From: CALAED01 sp937891035
GTDB taxonomy: Bacteria > Actinomycetota > Actinomycetes > Streptosporangiales > Streptosporangiaceae
DNA: 35,086 nucleotides
Direction: 5' to 3'
NCBI GenBank assembly: GCA_035642125.1
Contig: DASQSZ010000415.1
Location: 1-35,086, forward strand
In this document: piece by piece, positions 8,326 to 16,176 of the stretch
Numbering within the stretch: position 1 is the first letter of the stretch
Layout of the letters: each line of letters opens with the position of its first letter
Made by a program: the position numbers and the translations under genes
Notes under the pieces: model-generated
Database searches by the model: none
Seen by the model: the letters and a program-made list of their open reading frames with translations, nothing else
Told to the model about the DNA's origin: nothing

Positions 8326-9071
8326 TACGACGGTTTGAGGGTGTCGGTTTCGCCGACCCGGTAAGGGGTGTTGCCGCGCATCAGCACCACCGCGGCCAGC
8401 GCCAGCGCGCCGAGGTAGGCGGGCCAGCCCAAGGCGACCTTGCTCACCCCGAGCCAGGCCACCTGCGCGGACAGATAGAGCGGGACCTGCACGGTCAGCT
8501 TCACCACGCCCGGCAGCAGCAACAGCCAGGACAGCCGGGTGCACACCTTGACCATCGCCGGGTCGCGCCGCCAAGCGAGCGGGTCGTCGGGATTGGCGGC
8601 GCCCACCAAGAACCCCACGAACGGCCACCGCGTGAGGATGGACAGCAACATCAGGCCGCTCACCGTGCCGGTCCATAGCATGCCGGGCAGGAAGGCGTCC
8701 TCCGCCTTGCCGGAGCGCAACGCGAAGTAGGCCGCGAGACCGATGCCGATCAGGCTGTTGAGCACGAACTGCGGGGTGGACCGCTGCGCCACCCGAACGG
8801 TCAGCAGCACGAGTGCCGCGCCGCCGCCGAGGAGGAGCGAGAGCCGCAGCTCGTGGCTGATGATCCAGCAGATGGTAAAGGTGATCGTCGGAAGGGCGCC
8901 CTCGACGACGCCCCGCTTGCCGCCCAGCGCCTTGTTCAGCTGTGCCCTGATGATCGCCTCGACGGTGCCGTTCGTGCCGTGCGCTTGTGCTTGTCCCTGC
9001 GGCCGCGGATTTGGCTCCGGCTCCGGCCGGCCGCCGCTGTCCGCTCGTCCCGTCATCTCGCCCGCGCTCAT
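8325..9071 (-). CDS. DUF3159 family integral membrane protein
   Basis: This 248-residue protein has a hydrophilic, proline- and glutamine-rich N-terminus (1-35), then about six membrane segments. Motifs characteristic of DUF3159 are LNKALGGKRGVVEGALPT near residue 50, GRPF-like RWPFVGFLVG, and WRRDPAMVKVCTRLSWLL. It corresponds to mycobacterial Rv2693c. The function is not established. Position next to the potassium genes is conserved between genera (from memory), so a link to ion or envelope homeostasis is possible but unproven. The ATG overlaps the stop of a small frame at 9068-9238 (ATGA), consistent with coupling to the upstream OB-fold gene. Confidence 0.9.
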   Translation of the reverse strand: MSAGEMTGRADSGGRPEPEPNPRPQGQAQAHGTNGTVEAIIRAQLNKALGGKRGVVEGALPTITFTICWIISHELRLSLLLGGGAALVLLTVRVAQRSTPQFVLNSLIGIGLAAYFALRSGKAEDAFLPGMLWTGTVSGLMLLSILTRWPFVGFLVGAANPDDPLAWRRDPAMVKVCTRLSWLLLLPGVVKLTVQVPLYLSAQVAWLGVSKVALGWPAYLGALALAAVVLMRGNTPYRVGETDTLKPS

Positions 9072-9238
9072 GCGCCGCCTTCCCGATAGCTCATGCCGTG
9101 CTTCCCGTTCGCCCGCGGAGCCGCCGCTAAGCTCCGCCGTACCGCGTCGCCCGCCCCTCGCGGCCGGCGAGGCCGGCCGGGGCGGCTTCGCTGGGGAAAC
9201 GCGGCCCCGGCGACGCCGCGGTCCGGTGGCTCGCTCAT
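9068..9238 (-). CDS. Possible small ORF bridging OB-fold and DUF3159 genes
   Basis: A 56-codon frame fills the gap between the OB-fold gene and the DUF3159 gene. Its ATG overlaps the OB-fold stop as ATGA (9235-9238), and its TGA overlaps the DUF3159 ATG as ATGA (9068-9071). The product would be Arg/Pro-rich with no recognisable domain. It may be a real small protein or a translated spacer that passes ribosomes to DUF3159. The compositional bias makes a chance frame possible; the two exact 4-bp overlaps are the only support. Confidence 0.35.
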   Translation of the reverse strand: MSEPPDRGVAGAAFPQRSRPGRPRRPRGAGDAVRRSLAAAPRANGKHGMSYREGGA

Positions 9239-9654
9239 GCCGCGCCTCGCAATTCGTACCGGGGGTTGAAGATTACCTTCCGCCCATCCTGAATGCTCAC
9301 CAGCCCTTCGGCGCGCAGGCGGCGGCCGGGCTCGATGCCCGCGATCTTCCGTCGGCCGAGCCAAATCAGGTTGATCACATCTGTGCCGTCGTAGAGCTCA
9401 GCTTCGAGCGCGGGCGCACCTCCGCGTGGGCGCAGCGTCACCGTCCGTAGCGTACCCGCCACGCACACGCGCCGCCGCGCCCCACAGTCACTGATTGGCG
9501 TAGCGCCCTCGACCCCGGTGCGCCGCTGCAGCTCTTCGGCTTCCAGCTCATCCTTGCTCGATGCCAGCCGACGGAAGAATCGGCGCAGTCCGCCGCGCTC
9601 GCCATCCGCCTGCTTCGGCTCCCCGAAAGTCGTCTCAGCTGGACCCTCGTCCAT
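9235..9654 (-). CDS. OB-fold nucleic-acid-binding domain protein (Rv2694c-like)
   Basis: The 139-residue protein has a charged, Arg-rich N-terminal helix (about 20-50). An OB-fold follows (about 60-136) with strands such as RVCVAGTLRTVTLRP, ALEAELYDGTDVINLIWLGR and RRLRAEGLVSIQDGRKVIFN. The fold resembles the RecG wedge/tRNA-anticodon-type OB domains that bind single-stranded nucleic acid. It matches the gene next to DUF3159 in mycobacteria. The partner is unknown. It lies 40 bp downstream of a frameshifted surface-protein gene on the same strand, and its own conserved operon partner is the DUF3159 gene. Confidence 0.88.
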   Translation of the reverse strand: MDEGPAETTFGEPKQADGERGGLRRFFRRLASSKDELEAEELQRRTGVEGATPISDCGARRRVCVAGTLRTVTLRPRGGAPALEAELYDGTDVINLIWLGRRKIAGIEPGRRLRAEGLVSIQDGRKVIFNPRYELRGAA

Positions 9655-9694
9655 GATTTCCCAGCGTACGGCATGGCCCGAGAAACGGGGACTA

Positions 9695-10563
9695 TTACGA
9701 TTTGCGTTGTTCGCGCCATCCCTTGATCTTCCCCCTGATCTTCGCAGGCCGCCTCGTCAGGCCAAGTCCGGCAAGCCCGGCGGTGAGGGCGAGTGCCAGG
9801 GCGACGGCGATGGCCGCGCCGCCGGGGCGGCCTCCGCTGTCCAGGCTGCTGCCGTCGCCGGTGTCGACACCGCCCACCGGCACCACGCTCGTCTGGCCCC
9901 CCGTCTGGCCGCCGGGGTGCGCGGCGGGCCGCCGACCGGGCTGGAGCATGAAGGTGACGCGGCCGAGGGTGCGACACCTGACGACCACCAGGTACCGCTT
10001 CGCCGGAGAGAGGGTTGCCGTGGTCGCCGCACTGCCCCGGTGTCGGGTGGCCCCGATCTGGTGGAGTTCGAGCGGGGTGGCGAACACGTGGTCGCGGTCC
10101 ACCACCCGCGGAATCATGTGGCAGCCGGCGGTGGTCAGCGTCAGCCGGTCGCCCGGGCGGAAGGTGCGCGGGGTGAACTCCGCGGTGAACCTGGGCGCCG
10201 GCCCGACCACCGTCACCGTCAGGGGCGGGCTGAGTTGCCCCTCGCCGCAGAAGGTGCGGAGACCCGGTACGTCCCGGGCGTCGCGTCCGGGTTCGTGACG
10301 AAGCTTCCGCGCCACGCGCCGGACTCGCCATCGACGGGGTCAAGCTCTGCCCGTTCAAAGGGAAGCAACGAGGACTCCATGGCGGCACCGCCGCCCTCCG
10401 GCGGGTCGCAGTCGGTCACCGTGGCCGTGATGGCCGCGCCCGCCCGAATCGTGGACGGAGTGAGACTCGCCGTCGGCGCGGTGCCCGCCGCGGTGGGCAC
10501 CGCGCCGCCCGCCGCCATCCCGCTGATCATGACCGCCACGACCGCCCGTTTCACGATGCCCAT
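9695..10563 (-). pseudogene. Frameshifted secreted, membrane-anchored protein
   Basis: The 5' half (ATG 10561-10563, with upstream AGGGAGG) encodes a signal peptide, MGIVKRAVVAVMISGMAAGG, and an Ig-like segment ending GTYRVS near 10260. The rest of the protein lies in the -1 frame from TFCGEG onward to the TAA at 9695. It holds a second beta-rich module, a Gly/Thr linker, a hydrophobic segment and a basic tail. Restoring one missing base near 10250-10260 would give a continuous product of about 288 residues (RVS-A-TFCGEG). The product would be an exported, C-terminally membrane-anchored surface protein of unknown role. The break could be a real inactivating mutation or a sequencing error. The start codon and tail are both good, which favours a recent or artefactual change. 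Confidence 0.75.
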
Positions 10564-10684
10564 GGCCGCCTCCCTGTCTGAGAAGAGCGGGGCCCTGGCC
10601 GCCATGGCCCATCGAGGCACCGCACATGTAGGACGCGGACCTGAGATCCGCCGAGTACATGTCGGCCCCGATGGCCGGCGCTGG

Positions 10685-11017
10685 TCAGTGGCGGGGGACG
10701 TACATGATGACGAAGACGCCGAGAAGGCAGATGGCGGCGCCGATAATGTCCCATCGGTCGGGCCGAAATCCGTCGAACACGATCCCCCACCCGAGCGATC
10801 CGGCCACGAAGACGCCCCCGTAGGCGGCCAGGACGCGGCCGAAGTTCGGGTCAGGCTGGAAGGTGGCGACGAAGCCGTACGCGCCGAGCGCGAGCACGCC
10901 AAGACCGGCGAACAGCGCGCCGCGGTGCTCGCGCACGCCCTGCCAGACCAGCCACGCACCGCCGATCTCGGCCACCGCGGCGACCGCGAACAACAACAGC
11001 GAACGGGCCACGCTCAT
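10685..11017 (-). CDS. YnfA/UPF0060 family small membrane protein
   Basis: The 110-residue protein has four membrane segments and the family landmarks AEIGGAWLVWQGVREHRG and AAYGGVFVAGSLGWG, followed by the conserved FRPDRWDIIGA before the last helix. Its length matches YnfA (about 108 residues). The family is distantly related to small multidrug resistance transporters, and some members have been reported to affect drug efflux, but the native role is unclear. It stands alone on its strand, 122 bp upstream of the broken surface protein gene. Confidence 0.93.
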   Translation of the reverse strand: MSVARSLLLFAVAAVAEIGGAWLVWQGVREHRGALFAGLGVLALGAYGFVATFQPDPNFGRVLAAYGGVFVAGSLGWGIVFDGFRPDRWDIIGAAICLLGVFVIMYVPRH

Positions 11018-11211
11018 CGGCAGCTCACACCTTGCCCTCGAATCGACGGCCCACGCCGGGCTCGGTGATCAGGTGTACCGACCCTAATCGAACGGCCTTA
11101 CTCGACCGGGACGGACATTACCGACGAGTGATCCCGGCGAAAGGCTCATCTGTCCCGTAAGCTAAGGGCCCGTTTCATCTATCTCAAACCCCCCAATCGA
11201 CGGCAACAGGG

Positions 11212-11481
11212 ATGGACATGTTCCAGATCTGGGAGGCCGGCGAGTCGAACGTTTTCATCGCCAAGGCCGCCTCGCTCGATGTCGCGCTCGCCAAGGTCGA
11301 CACGCTGTGCCGGTTGCGTCACGACCAGGCGATGGCCAAGATCGAGCGCGCTCAGGAGCGGCGTTTCCAATTCGAAGTCCGCGACCAGACCGAGCGCACG
11401 CTCGCGCGCCTGTCCTACCAGCCCGACACCACGCGCCCGTACCAGAGCGTGATCGTCAAGGAGCTGCTCAAGCAGCCTTAG
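11212..11481 (+). CDS. Hypothetical small protein (89 aa)
   Basis: I do not recognise this family. The product is soluble, with a mixed N-terminal part (FQIWEAGESNVFIAKAASLD) that could be two beta strands. A charged helical middle follows (about 28-65, rich in Arg, Gln and Glu), then a short tail. There is no signal peptide or membrane segment. Codon use is typical of the host, which supports a real gene. ATG 11212 and ATG 11218 are both possible; the AGGGA at 11208-11212 is better spaced for the second. It ends 148 bp before the NACHT gene on the same strand, so co-regulation is possible. Confidence 0.65.
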   Translation: MDMFQIWEAGESNVFIAKAASLDVALAKVDTLCRLRHDQAMAKIERAQERRFQFEVRDQTERTLARLSYQPDTTRPYQSVIVKELLKQP

Positions 11482-11629
11482 GCCGTCCGGTCCGCCCCGT
11501 CGAGACGCGTGTCGACACGCACGCATCCGCAAGATCCCCGGTTGCCCGTTGATGATCACCTAGTGTGCTGAAGGTGACGAGTCCGCGCCGTACGGTGATG
11601 GACGCGGACGGTGGCCGAGGAGCAGATCA

Positions 11630-14600
11630 GTGCCTGATGTGTTCTTGGGAATCGGAGTCGCGGTCGTCAAGATCGCGGCCAAGCTCTGGTTGAAGACCGA
11701 CCCGCTCGCCGCCGAGATGAGCGGTCCGGTGGTCGATTTCCTTTCCGAGCAGGTCAGCGACAAGCTCGACAAGCGCCGGGCGCGGCGACTGGTCGAGCAT
11801 CTCGAGGAGATGGTGCAGGCCAAGCTCGAAGGCTCGATCGGCCACGAGTTCGCGGGGCTGCCGCCCAACGAGCGCGAGGCGACCCTGCTCGCGGTCGCCG
11901 ACAGCTTCGATCGGGCCCGGCTGACCGACGCCGACCTGTTCGCGACCGACCTCGACCCGCTGTTCCTGGAACGGCACATCCGGGCGAGCGCCCCGCACGC
12001 CACCCGCGATCTCGACTCCCGGGCGGTCGCGCTGTACGACCGGCTCCTCGCCCGTTGCTGCGCCTACGTCATCGAGGTCATCGTCGGGCTGCCGCCGTTC
12101 GCCCCGACCGCGCTCAAAGAGATCCTGCAGCGGGAGACCGACGTCCTGGCCGGCATCAAAGAGCTGCTCGACCGGCTGCCGAGCACGTCCATCGACTCCG
12201 GGCTCGACGAGCTCTTTTTGACCACCTACCTCCAGCAGGTCGCCAGGACGCTGGACCAGCTGGAACTGTTCGGGGTCACCGTGTCGGAGTCGATCCGGCA
12301 CTATCCGCTGAGCGTCGCCTACATCAGCCTGAACGTGACCGGGATCGGGCCGAGCGGGCGCTGGGTGAACTCATCGAAGCGAGCCATCACGACCCGGACG
12401 CTCGCCGAGACGCTGCTCGGCGAGATGGCCCCCGGCAGCTTCGCGGCGACCGGATTTTCGGGCGTCTCGCGCGCGGAAGAGGACGTGTCGGGCCGGATCG
12501 ACGAGGTGGTGCATCAGGCGCCGCGCCTCTTCCTGCGCGGCGACGCCGGGTCGGGCAAGACCACGTTGCTGCAGTGGATCGCGGTGCGCAACGCCCAGAA
12601 GGCGGAGCTCGTGCCGTTCCTCATCCCGCTGCGCCACTACGTCGGCCGTGAGCTGCCGGCCCCCCGAAAGTTCGTGCGCCGGGTAGGCCGGCACATCGCC
12701 GACGAGATGCCGGCGGGCTGGGTGCAGCGGGAGCTCAGGGGCGGCAAGGCGATCGTCCTCATCGACGGCGTCGACGAGCTGCCAGAAAGCCAGCGGGACC
12801 AGGTCAGGGGATGGCTCAGGGAGCTCATCGCCGCCTTTCCGCGGGCCCGGTACATCGTGACGTCCCGGCCGACCGCCGCGGCCGGGGACTGGCTGGACGC
12901 CGAGGGTTTCGACACCGTCGAGCTCCAGCCGATGTCCTGGCCGGACGTCCGCTTCTTCATCAGGCACTGGCACAAGGCGCTGGCCACCACGTCCACGTAC
13001 ACGGCCGAGCAGCTCACCTCCTACGAGGCCACGCTGCTCCAGACGCTGCATGGCCGGCGGCACCTGCGGGCGCTGGCCACCAACCCGCTGTTGTGCGCCT
13101 TGCTGTGCGCGCTGCACCTCGACCGGCGCATGCAACTGCCGCGAGACAGGATGGAGCTGTATTCGATCGCGCTGGACATGCTGCTTGAACGGCGCGACAC
13201 CGAGCGCCGCATCCTCAGCGAAGGCGGCGCCGCGCTGTCCCGTACGGACAAGACACTGATCTTGCAGGGCCTCGCGTACTGGCTGATCCGTAACGGCTGG
13301 TCGGACGCCCCGTACGCGCAGGCGGTCGCGGAGGTCGGCCGCTGCCTGACGCAGATGCCGCGGACGAACATCGACCCGGCGTCGGTGCTCAAGCAACTGC
13401 TCGACCGCAGTGGGCTGATCCGAACGCCGGTCGCCGACCGGGTCGACTTCGTGCACCGGACGTTCCAGGAGTATCTGGCGGCGCGGGCCGCCGTCGAGGC
13501 CGACGACATCGGCGCGATCGTTCGGAACGCGCACGACGACCACTGGCGCGAGGTCGTCATCTTGGCCGCCGGCCACGCCCAGCCCCGGCAGCGCAGGGAG
13601 CTGCTGCAGGGGCTGCTCGACCGCGCGGAACGCGACCCGGTCAACAGCAAGCTGCTGCGGGTGCTGGCCGTCGCCTCCCTGGAGACGTGCGCCCAGCTCG
13701 ACTCCAGCTTGCAGGAAAAGATCCGGCAGGTCGCCAGGACGGTGCTGCCGCCGCGCAACCTCGCCGACGCCGAGTCGCTCGCCAAGTCGGGCGAGTTCGT
13801 CCTCGATCTGCTGGCCGACAGTCCGGCGCGCAACTCCCGCCAGGCCGTGGCGACCATCAGGGCCGCCACCGGCATCGGCGGCCCGGCCGCGCTGTCGCTG
13901 ATCGCGCGCTGCGCCCATTTCGGCGACCACCGGGTCCACGCCGAGCTGATGCGAGCCTGGCCGCACTTCGACCCGTTCGAGTACGCGCGCGCCGTGCTGG
14001 GACCGTCGGAGCACCGGCGGCAGATCGGCACCGTCACCGACGCCGCGCTCATCCCGGCCGTGGTCGAGTTGCCGGATCTTGAGTATCTGGCGTACGAGGT
14101 CGATCCCGGTTACGGCAAGCTGGATTTCGTCCGGGCCCTGCCGCGGCTGGCCAATCTGCAGATCTTCCGCGACCGGCTGCTGTCGGACCTTACCCCGCTG
14201 GTCGCGGGCGACTCGCTCACGCATCTTGCGCTGGGGTACGTCGGCGACGTCGACTTCGGCGTCCTGCCCGACCTGCCGGCCCTGACACGACTGACGGTCT
14301 CCGGCGCGGGGGGCGGTGATCTCACCCCGCTGCGGTCGTGCTCGTCGCTCGAAGCGCTCGCGCTCGACGAACTCGACATTCAAGCGCTGCCCGACTGCCT
14401 GCCGGTACAGCCGCTCACGTCCCTGGCGTTCCGATCGTGTCTCGGTCTGAAAGACCTGCAACCGCTCGATTCGTTCGACCAGCTGGCCGGGCTGGCTGAG
14501 CTGTACCTCTTCCGCTGCGACGTCCACGACATCGCCGGAATCGAGCATCGGTTTCCCGCGCTGTCGCACCTTTCCTTGGCCGGCAATCCGGGCATCACCG

Positions 14601-14911
14601 ACTGCGGCTCGCTGGCCTCGCTCAAGAGCCTCACCGGGCTCGCGCTGTCGGAGACGAGCATCACCGACATCTCCCCCTGCGGTGAGATGCCCCGCCTCGC
14701 CAACCTCGGTTTGGACGATCTCCCCCAGGTCCCCGACCTCACGCCGTTGCGCGAGCTCACCGAGCTGTCCACCCTGCACCTCAGGGGCAGCGGGCGCGCC
14801 GACCTCAGGCCGCTCGCGGGGAAGCGCGGGCTCACCGTGCACGTCGACCGCCGCCAAGAGGTCGTCGGCGCGGAACTGCTCGGCGACCACAGCCGCGTCA
14901 TCCGCCGTTGA
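11630..14911 (+). CDS. Bacterial NLR: N-terminal helical domain, NACHT NTPase and C-terminal LRRs
   Basis: The 1093-residue STAND protein has an N-terminal helical region (about 1-250) resembling the NNH type seen in actinobacterial NACHT proteins. The NACHT module carries Walker A GDAGSGKTT at 304-312 (K310), Walker B IVLIDGVDEL at 375-384, the VTSRP sensor at 410-414, and the winged-helix motif FVHRTFQEYL at 607-616. An alpha-helical stretch and then degenerate leucine-rich repeats (about 810-1090, with segments such as LTSLAFRSCLGLKDLQPL) follow. The family includes anti-phage bNACHT proteins. The LRRs would sense a trigger and the NTPase would oligomerise; the N-terminal helices would be the effector (inference). 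No protease or nuclease effector is visible. The GTG start has GAGGAG 7 nt upstream. Confidence 0.94.
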   Translation: MPDVFLGIGVAVVKIAAKLWLKTDPLAAEMSGPVVDFLSEQVSDKLDKRRARRLVEHLEEMVQAKLEGSIGHEFAGLPPNEREATLLAVADSFDRARLTDADLFATDLDPLFLERHIRASAPHATRDLDSRAVALYDRLLARCCAYVIEVIVGLPPFAPTALKEILQRETDVLAGIKELLDRLPSTSIDSGLDELFLTTYLQQVARTLDQLELFGVTVSESIRHYPLSVAYISLNVTGIGPSGRWVNSSKRAITTRTLAETLLGEMAPGSFAATGFSGVSRAEEDVSGRIDEVVHQAPRLFLRGDAGSGKTTLLQWIAVRNAQKAELVPFLIPLRHYVGRELPAPRKFVRRVGRHIADEMPAGWVQRELRGGKAIVLIDGVDELPESQRDQVRGWLRELIAAFPRARYIVTSRPTAAAGDWLDAEGFDTVELQPMSWPDVRFFIRHWHKALATTSTYTAEQLTSYEATLLQTLHGRRHLRALATNPLLCALLCALHLDRRMQLPRDRMELYSIALDMLLERRDTERRILSEGGAALSRTDKTLILQGLAYWLIRNGWSDAPYAQAVAEVGRCLTQMPRTNIDPASVLKQLLDRSGLIRTPVADRVDFVHRTFQEYLAARAAVEADDIGAIVRNAHDDHWREVVILAAGHAQPRQRRELLQGLLDRAERDPVNSKLLRVLAVASLETCAQLDSSLQEKIRQVARTVLPPRNLADAESLAKSGEFVLDLLADSPARNSRQAVATIRAATGIGGPAALSLIARCAHFGDHRVHAELMRAWPHFDPFEYARAVLGPSEHRRQIGTVTDAALIPAVVELPDLEYLAYEVDPGYGKLDFVRALPRLANLQIFRDRLLSDLTPLVAGDSLTHLALGYVGDVDFGVLPDLPALTRLTVSGAGGGDLTPLRSCSSLEALALDELDIQALPDCLPVQPLTSLAFRSCLGLKDLQPLDSFDQLAGLAELYLFRCDVHDIAGIEHRFPALSHLSLAGNPGITDCGSLASLKSLTGLALSETSITDISPCGEMPRLANLGLDDLPQVPDLTPLRELTELSTLHLRGSGRADLRPLAGKRGLTVHVDRRQEVVGAELLGDHSRVIRR

Positions 14912-14957
14912 CCCCCCGCCACCGAGGCCCCACGCGATCGCGGGTGGCCCCCCGCGG

Positions 14958-15953
14958 TCAGACGATCGCGATGATCGTGATGATCCCGCCGGCGTACAAG
15001 GCGGTCCAGCCACCGATGAACGGCGCGGTGAACCGCCCCCCGCGGCGGATCGCGAGCAAGGCGAGCGCGCCCCCGGCGAGCGCGACGATCGCCGCCGTCC
15101 AGGCGGGCGCGGTGAGCCGCCAGTCGGTGAAGCCCATCCCGACCGCCACCGGCAGCATCGATTGGAAGACCATGGCTCCGGTGACGTTGCCCAGCGCGAG
15201 GGTGTCCTTGCCGTCCCGGATCCACAGCACGCTGTTCAGCTTCTCCGGCAGCTCGGTCGCCAGCGGCGCGATCACCAACGTCAGCACCAGCGGGTTGGCG
15301 CCGATCGCCTCCGCCAGCTTCTCGATGACGGTGACGAACAACTCGGCGCCGCCGACCAGCAGGCCGATGCCGATGAGAAGCTGGGCGATGATCTGCCCGA
15401 GGTTGGGCGGGTCATGCTTGCTGGGATCGAAGAACAGACGGCCGGGCGCCTCCTCTCCGCCCTGCTCCTTGCCCCGTACTACGGTTCGCGCCAGGTAACC
15501 GCCGTAGCCGGCGATCAGCACCACCGCGCCGGCGATGTGGGCCCAGCGGGCGTCGACGGCGCCGAGGGCGACCGCGATCGACAGCGCGACCGCGAACACC
15601 AGCAGATCCTGCGTCATCGTGTGCCGATCCAGCCGGAGCGCGGTCCCGCCGCGCCGGGCCCGGTAGAGCACCGCGGCCACGCCGCATACGGCCATCGCCA
15701 GCGTGGCCAGCAGGAACGGCGCACCGATGATCGCGCCGATCGCGATCTCGTCGCCTTCGCTTCCCCGGACGACCGCCACAACGGGGATCAGAGATTCGGG
15801 CAGCGCCGTCGCCACCGCCGCCAATACGCTGCCGACCGCGCCGTGACCGATGTCCAGACGTACCCCGGCCCATTCCACCGCGTTGGTGAACACGAACGCA
15901 CCGACGATCATCATGGCGAAGCTCAGCGCCAGCAGCGCACCATCGCCCAGCAT
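14958..15953 (-). CDS. Ca2+/cation antiporter (CaCA family) membrane protein
   Basis: The 331-residue protein has about 10 membrane segments in two inverted halves. The alpha-1 repeat contains ATALPESLIPVVAVVRG with acidic E53 in a membrane helix, and then IAIGAIIGAPFLLATLAM. The alpha-2 repeat contains APLATELPEKLNSVLW (Glu near 235) and LALGNVTGAMVFQS. This is the cation-binding arrangement of Na+/Ca2+ exchangers such as YrbG/NCX. It probably exports Ca2+ or another cation in exchange for Na+ or H+. The ATG follows a GGGAGGG site. It is convergent with the NACHT gene (46-bp gap), and I see no functional link between them. Confidence 0.92.
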   Translation of the reverse strand: MLGDGALLALSFAMMIVGAFVFTNAVEWAGVRLDIGHGAVGSVLAAVATALPESLIPVVAVVRGSEGDEIAIGAIIGAPFLLATLAMAVCGVAAVLYRARRGGTALRLDRHTMTQDLLVFAVALSIAVALGAVDARWAHIAGAVVLIAGYGGYLARTVVRGKEQGGEEAPGRLFFDPSKHDPPNLGQIIAQLLIGIGLLVGGAELFVTVIEKLAEAIGANPLVLTLVIAPLATELPEKLNSVLWIRDGKDTLALGNVTGAMVFQSMLPVAVGMGFTDWRLTAPAWTAAIVALAGGALALLAIRRGGRFTAPFIGGWTALYAGGIITIIAIV

Positions 15954-16029
15954 GACCCTCCCGAGCCCTCGACCCGTCCGACTTCGCGGGCCGTGTTTGC
16001 CTACCCGCTGAGCGCGATTGACGCGTCGG

Positions 16030-16048
16030 GCCCGGCCGAAAGCCGGGC
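16030..16048 (-). terminator. Hairpin downstream of the NB-ARC gene
   Basis: A perfect 7-bp GC stem (16030-16036 with 16042-16048) closes a 5-nt loop, cgaaa. It lies about 130 bp past the stop of the ATPase gene at 16177, in the gap before the antiporter gene. Confidence 0.5.
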
Positions 16049-16176
16049 ATGGGGGCCAGTCGGTCGGTGGGCCAGACCCATCGAGAGGCGCTCATCTACA
16101 TCCGCACGGTCAGCCGGCGTGGACTCGGGGGCGGCGGGTCACGTCGGGTGGCGCCCGTCGTAGCGCCCCGGTCAGA

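Noticed and set aside
12371..15013. 880-codon open frame antisense to the NACHT gene
   Set aside because: It mirrors the third-position GC bias of the sense gene, its product is Arg/Gly/Asp/Gln-rich without domains, and the sense frame has clear NACHT motifs.
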